From assembly GCA_041725935.1 (NCBI GenBank), contig JBGRQD010000015.1:1-64000 (forward strand): DNA of 64,000 nucleotides, written 5' to 3'. Under the pieces are notes generated by a model that saw only the letters and a program-made list of their open reading frames with translations, did not search any database and had not been told where the DNA came from. How positions within the stretch are numbered: the first letter of the stretch is position 1; each line of letters starts with the position of its first letter. The stretch is from Marivita sp041725935. GTDB lineage: Bacteria > Pseudomonadota > Alphaproteobacteria > Rhodobacterales > Rhodobacteraceae. The position numbers were made by a program, and so were the translations under genes. Positions 60,463 to 64,000 of this stretch are shown one piece after another.

Positions 60463-60987
60463 TCAGACCTTGTCCAGCTCCAGCTTGCGGTAGACGAGGT
60501 ATTTCTCGAACGCGGCGGGGTTCGCTTGCCCGTCATAGCGGGGTGTTTCGCTGAATCCCAGCCGGTCATAGAGCGCCAGCATCGAGCTGTTGCCCCGGAC
60601 CGTATCGGCAAGGATGGTCGTGGCGCCCATTTCGCGGGCTTTTTCGATCCGCATCTCGATCATGCGACGGCCCAACCCATAGCCGCGAGCGATGTCGCGC
60701 ACGAAAAGGCGTTTCAACTCCGCCCTGTGATCGTCAATCATACGCACGAAGGCGCACCCAAGAAGATAGCCGGAGCTGTCCCGCGCCAGAAGAACACCGC
60801 CATTCGGCGGCATGAAGTCATCAATGACATCCAGACTGGATTTCACATGGTCATCAACCGACAGGCTGGGGCCACCAACGGCCATCAGCCGCTCGAGAAT
60901 CTGGGCGTAATATTCGGTCAGGATATCGGACACTTCGTCGAGATCAGGCCGCGTTTCGACGAAGGCCAAGCTGATGTCTAAACCCAT
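60463..60987 (-). CDS. GNAT-family N-acetyltransferase
   Basis: A 174-residue acetyltransferase. Acetyl-CoA loop RGYGLGRRMIEMRIEKAREMG (about 99-120), beta-strand KRLFVRDIARGYG just before it, and LYDRLGFSETPRYDG as motif B. Substrate not known. Confidence 0.8.
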   Translation of the reverse strand: MGLDISLAFVETRPDLDEVSDILTEYYAQILERLMAVGGPSLSVDDHVKSSLDVIDDFMPPNGGVLLARDSSGYLLGCAFVRMIDDHRAELKRLFVRDIARGYGLGRRMIEMRIEKAREMGATTILADTVRGNSSMLALYDRLGFSETPRYDGQANPAAFEKYLVYRKLELDKV

Positions 60988-61075
60988 TTAACTCTCATGT
61001 AAGGTGAGTCGCGCACCGCAGCCTAGCGCCCGATTTGGTGGCATGCGACCGTTTTCTGATCATTCCAGCGCCAAA

Positions 61076-62485
61076 TCAGACACTTATCTGCTCGGGCGGG
61101 TGGCCCAGCAGATCGCGCAACTGCAGCATCGCTTGTTCGAACTGCTGCAACGGCACCTGCGCATTCACTGCGATTCGCACTGCGTGAGGCGCGCGCCCGT
61201 CGCGCAATGCAAACTCGTCCGCCGACCGGATCTGAACGCCGCGGGCCTCTGCGGCACGGCAGAACGCGGCGGCACGCCAGCCCTGCGGGAGCGGAAGCCA
61301 AAGGAACGGCACATCCTCGTGCCAGGTCAGCCGGTAGGTTCCCAGCGCGTTCACCGCGACCCGCACGTATTCGGCGATCCGTTCGCGGACAGCCACCACG
61401 ATCGCGTCGGTCTCCGGCAGGGTCAGGATACGCTCGGCCACCTCGGCCAGTGGCTGGGCGATGCCGAAGAACCCGTGCTCCGCGATCTGGCGCAGGTCCG
61501 GCCCGCGTCCGCGCGGTGCGATGGCAAAGCCGATCCGAAGGGCGGGCGTCAGGATCTTGGAGATCGACGCCACATGCCAGGAACGTTCCGGTGCGAGGAT
61601 GCGGTAACTGGGGGCAGTGATGTCCGTTCGCCTGTAGCAATTGTCCTCGATGATCTGGATGTCCAGCGCGCGGCAAACCTCGGCAATCGCGGCGCGGCGC
61701 TCTGACGGGGTGCAAGTCAGGGTCGGATTGTGCACATCGGGCGATGTACAGAGCACCTGCGCACCAGTCCTGCGGGCGATCTCGGCAAGCGAGTCGGGCA
61801 GCAGTCCCTTTTCGTCGCTGGGCAGCCCGACCACATCGGCGCGCAGCAGGTCTGCGGTGCGGCGAAAGCCGGGATAGGCCATATCCTCGACCAGGACGGA
61901 GGGGCGGGGGCCATGCAGGATCGCCTGCAGAATCACGCTTAGACCGTTTTGTGCGCCATGCACGATAACCACGTCGGATTCGTCGATCCGCCCCAGCGGG
62001 ATGCTGCGCAGCCAGTGGACGGCCGCCTCGCGCAGAGGGCGGTAAGCGTCACGGGTCGGGTAATGCAGCAGGCGTTCCGGAGCCGTTTCCCCGATGCGGC
62101 CGAACGCCTCTTGCAACAGCGCCACTTGTCCTAGGTCCGGCAATTGCGGGCTGAACAGCGACAGCTTTCCGTCCTGAACCGGTACCGAGACATATTCGCG
62201 GGGCGGCGCAGGACTACGCGGCGCGCGCTGGGCCACGAAAGTTCCGCGCCCGACCTCGGCCACTGCGTGCCCGGCATTGGTCAGCAGCGTATAGGCCCGC
62301 GCGACCGTGCCGGGGGTAATACCCAGCGACCAGGCCAGTTCCCGCACCGGAGGCAGCTTGTCACCTGCCCGCAGATCACCCGAGCGGATCGCGGTCTGGA
62401 TCGTGTCCGCCACCCGCCGGTATTTTGGCCCGGTCGCGGGCTGCGGCAGCGCGACGATCTTGTCTGGGGAAATTGTATCCGACAC
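61076..62485 (-). CDS. MocR-type GntR/aminotransferase regulator
   Basis: A 469-residue chimera. GntR-type winged HTH (about 22-90: RVADTIQTAIRSGDLRAGDKLPPVRELAWSLGITPGTVARAY) fused to a fold-type I aminotransferase domain with PLP Lys in SISKILTPALRIGF (about 303) and Asn/Asp of DNCYRRTD. PLP-binding MocR proteins regulate PLP, GABA or amino-acid genes. The start codon is GTG (62483-62485); the operator-like repeat at 62474-62489 overlaps it, so the protein probably represses itself. Divergent from the DUF1127 gene. Confidence 0.88.
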   Translation of the reverse strand: MSDTISPDKIVALPQPATGPKYRRVADTIQTAIRSGDLRAGDKLPPVRELAWSLGITPGTVARAYTLLTNAGHAVAEVGRGTFVAQRAPRSPAPPREYVSVPVQDGKLSLFSPQLPDLGQVALLQEAFGRIGETAPERLLHYPTRDAYRPLREAAVHWLRSIPLGRIDESDVVIVHGAQNGLSVILQAILHGPRPSVLVEDMAYPGFRRTADLLRADVVGLPSDEKGLLPDSLAEIARRTGAQVLCTSPDVHNPTLTCTPSERRAAIAEVCRALDIQIIEDNCYRRTDITAPSYRILAPERSWHVASISKILTPALRIGFAIAPRGRGPDLRQIAEHGFFGIAQPLAEVAERILTLPETDAIVVAVRERIAEYVRVAVNALGTYRLTWHEDVPFLWLPLPQGWRAAAFCRAAEARGVQIRSADEFALRDGRAPHAVRIAVNAQVPLQQFEQAMLQLRDLLGHPPEQISV

Positions 62486-62581
62486 AATCTTTCTCTGGAT
62501 CGTTCATCACCTGAAGCGTATCGCTTTTTGTATCGCAATAGCAATACGCATGTTGCAGATACTTTAGATTGTGTCGATACA
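62474..62581. promoter_or_regulatory. MocR/DUF1127 divergent control region
   Basis: GATTGTGTCGGATACA on the minus strand (62489 to 62474) and GATTGTGTCGATACA on the plus strand (62567-62581) face each other; between them lies GCGTAT-N22-ATACGC (62516-62549). The repeats cover the MocR start codon and the -10 box of the DUF1127 gene. The DUF1127 promoter is TTGCAG (62553-62558), 17 bases, GATACA (62576-62581). Confidence 0.6.
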
Positions 62582-62596
62582 TTTGAGGAGTTTTCC

Positions 62597-62824
62597 ATGG
62601 CACACGCATCCTACGCCCCGCAGATCGCCTATCTTGGCGGACAGACTACGCTGTCCCCGCTGGCTGTCGTGGCGCTGCGTGTCGCGGTGACCCTCACGGT
62701 ATGGTCCGAGCGCCGCCGCACGCGGCTACATCTCAAACATCTCGATGATCACCTGCTGAGTGACATCGGACTCGATCGGTTGACCGCCCAAAAGGAGGCC
62801 AATCGCAAGTTCTGGCTGATGTAA
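62597..62824 (+). CDS. DUF1127 small protein
   Basis: A 75-residue protein. The C-terminal 45 residues (RRTRLHLKHLDDHLLSDIGLDRLTA) are the DUF1127 (YjiS-like) Arg-rich helix pair. In Rhodobacter sphaeroides a DUF1127 protein (CcaF1) is described as an RNA-binding factor. The N-terminal half is more hydrophobic. Start 62597 follows GAGGAG. Controlled probably by the divergent MocR. Confidence 0.85.
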   Translation: MAHASYAPQIAYLGGQTTLSPLAVVALRVAVTLTVWSERRRTRLHLKHLDDHLLSDIGLDRLTAQKEANRKFWLM

Positions 62825-62848
62825 ATCCCTGCGTCAGTCAGACCTCTG

Positions 62849-62881
62849 GGGGCGCAAAGACCGGCTTTGCGCCCCTTTTTT
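62849..62881 (+). terminator. Rho-independent terminator after DUF1127 gene
   Basis: GGGGCGCAAAG / CTTTGCGCCCC with a 5-base loop and T tract (62876-62881). Confidence 0.92.
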
Positions 62882-62892
62882 GCACCCGAAGG

Positions 62893-64000
62893 TCAGCCGT
62901 TATACAGAATGCCCCAGCGCCCCAGCAGCCGTTGCTGCAACTTGCGCGACGCCACCGCATAAGACTGTCCGCCGGGTGGGTCTTCGCGCTGCTCGCGGGT
63001 CAATGCTTCGCGGCGGGGCAGGTCGGCCGAGAAATAGGCAAAGGCCAGTTCGGTGCCATCAGGCAGGTCGATGAACCCGCCCAGACCGCTCACGAAATTC
63101 AGCGTTCCGGTTTTGGCATGTACGGTCACCGGATGGTCCGCGATGATCTTGCGGCTCTCATCACGCATCGGGTGCTGCTTGAGCATAGGTTTAATTTCCA
63201 GTGTCTTGCGCGCGGCGATGAGGGCTGTAACCATGTCGCGGGCGGACAGGCGGCTGTCATCGCCGAGCCCCGAATGATCCACCAGCGCAACCGAAGTCAT
63301 ACCCAGCCGGTCCTTCGCCCATGCGTTCATCGCATCCGCCGACGCCCTGAGCGAATCCACGCGCCCCATCCGAGCGACCGACGCCGTCATGCCGATGCAT
63401 TCAGCGGTGATGTTGGTCGAAAACTTGAGCATGTCTTGCAGGATATCGCCCAGGGCGGCGCTTTGATGCGTAACAAGCGGCAGAGTCCCCGACGGCAAAC
63501 TGCCAAGCATTTCGGGGTTTTTCAGAACGATTCCGTTGGATCGTGCGATAATCTGGAACACTTCGGCGGCATAGCGTTCAGGCTTGCGTACCGGCAGCCA
63601 CCGCGCACCGCTTCGACCCAAGGCACCGCGCGCCACGGTCCAGTCGTCATAGGCGCCGCCATCGACATAGGTGTAGACCGGATAGTTGCGCGCCTCGACC
63701 CGCATCCGCGCCGCGCGCACTTCGGGTCGCAAAGTACCGGAGCGCGCATCCATGGTCACATTGTACCCGTCGCCCGCCCGCTGCCATTCGAAATGAACCC
63801 GGTTGAAATTCAGGTTCAGGCCCGAGATCCCCGGATTGTACCCCACCTGATAGGGTTGATCGGCGTCGATCCCGTTCAGCGACGGCAGTTCACCGCCCCA
63901 AACAAGGAACCGCCCCGTGACCTCGGTCACGCCAGCCTCTTCGCGCAGCCGCCGGGCGATCGCTGCGATGCCATCGGTGTCGAGCGTCGGATCACCGCCT
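62893..64000 (-). CDS. dacB: D-alanyl-D-alanine carboxypeptidase/endopeptidase (PBP4, S13), partial
   Basis: The gene runs off the right edge; the visible part is the last 368 residues. Reading past the internal start at 63930 keeps an open frame to base 64000 with GGDPTLDTDGIAAIARRLREE, which is typical S13 sequence. The SxN motif STNITAECIG (Ser, Asn) and the C-terminal KTG box VHAKTGTLNF are intact; the SxxK motif lies outside. Trims or cleaves peptidoglycan crosslinks in the periplasm. Its 5' end and signal peptide are not visible. Confidence 0.85.
   Translation of the reverse strand, partial: GGDPTLDTDGIAAIARRLREEAGVTEVTGRFLVWGGELPSLNGIDADQPYQVGYNPGISGLNLNFNRVHFEWQRAGDGYNVTMDARSGTLRPEVRAARMRVEARNYPVYTYVDGGAYDDWTVARGALGRSGARWLPVRKPERYAAEVFQIIARSNGIVLKNPEMLGSLPSGTLPLVTHQSAALGDILQDMLKFSTNITAECIGMTASVARMGRVDSLRASADAMNAWAKDRLGMTSVALVDHSGLGDDSRLSARDMVTALIAARKTLEIKPMLKQHPMRDESRKIIADHPVTVHAKTGTLNFVSGLGGFIDLPDGTELAFAYFSADLPRREALTREQREDPPGGQSYAVASRKLQQRLLGRWGILYNG

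Noticed and set aside
1..64000. tRNA, rRNA or CRISPR array
   Set aside because: Nothing with cloverleaf-like structure, rRNA sequence or regularly spaced repeats was recognised while reading; a dedicated tRNAscan or CRISPR search was not possible.

Overview
This 64-kb window is high-GC chromosomal DNA from an alphaproteobacterium, most likely a marine Rhodobacterales (Roseobacter-group) organism. The call rests on gene content and order: ihfB-lapA-trpF, pyrD-DUF952, recR-ybaB-dnaX, a COQ9-family gene, a DUF1013 (TrcR-type) gene, and several polyamine/sugar ABC importers with amidases and an enolase-superfamily dehydratase. No rRNA, tRNA, CRISPR array or intact insertion sequence was seen; the only mobile-element trace is a broken IS5-type transposase fragment near the left edge.

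Layout. 1-640: the 3' end of a receiver-domain protein and the IS5 remnant. 667-5067 (minus): a six-gene, mostly overlapping operon that pairs a LolD/MacB-type ATPase and FtsX-type permease with a ZnuA-like metal-binding protein, a DUF4198 (NikK-like) periplasmic protein and two small secreted or anchored proteins; it looks like an unassigned metal-handling system. 5354-14726: a nitrogen-compound cluster around a LysR regulator. One arm holds a phosphoribosyltransferase and a BtpA-like TIM-barrel protein; the other holds a polyamine-type ABC importer, a NodB/PuuE-type hydrolase, a cytosine-deaminase-like enzyme and an agmatinase-like ureohydrolase; a DUF1989 gene converges on the first arm. 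14844-17766: an amidase and glutamate dehydrogenase. 17840-23438 (minus): an arsenic island with an ArsP-type permease, ArsR, Acr3, ArsJ, the ArsJ-partner GAPDH and a fused ArsR-ArsC.

23617-31443: an FAH-family hydrolase, then core genes (ihfB, lapA, trpF, pyrD), a UshA-type nucleotidase, an SRAP protein and a GlcD-type FAD oxidase. 31510-35876 (minus): a carbohydrate ABC importer with a LacI-type operator upstream but no LacI gene in view. 36176-48088: acyl-CoA synthetase, an amidase co-transcribed with a BigR/SqrR-type thiol repressor, then a catabolic run (enolase-superfamily enzyme, alcohol dehydrogenase, MFS pump, PcaD-like hydrolase, threonine dehydratase, second alpha/beta hydrolase, haloacid dehalogenase) and an unknown protein.

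48428-64000: mainly housekeeping genes (rpsU, COQ9, RNase T2, DUF1013, rhodanese and persulfide-dioxygenase-like pair, recR, ybaB, dnaX, a one-component HTH/periplasmic-binding-like regulator beside trmO, a fatty acid desaturase, rplM-rpsI, a GNAT), a MocR regulator divergent from a DUF1127 gene, and the 5'-truncated dacB.

The most noteworthy non-coding signals are a composite double-hairpin repeat present three times (26069, 31454, 41668), a LysR dyad at 7429-7455, an ArsR dyad at 19270-19291, a LacI-type dyad at 35955-35970 and inverted sites between the MocR and DUF1127 genes. All functions are read from motifs and context; no database search was run.
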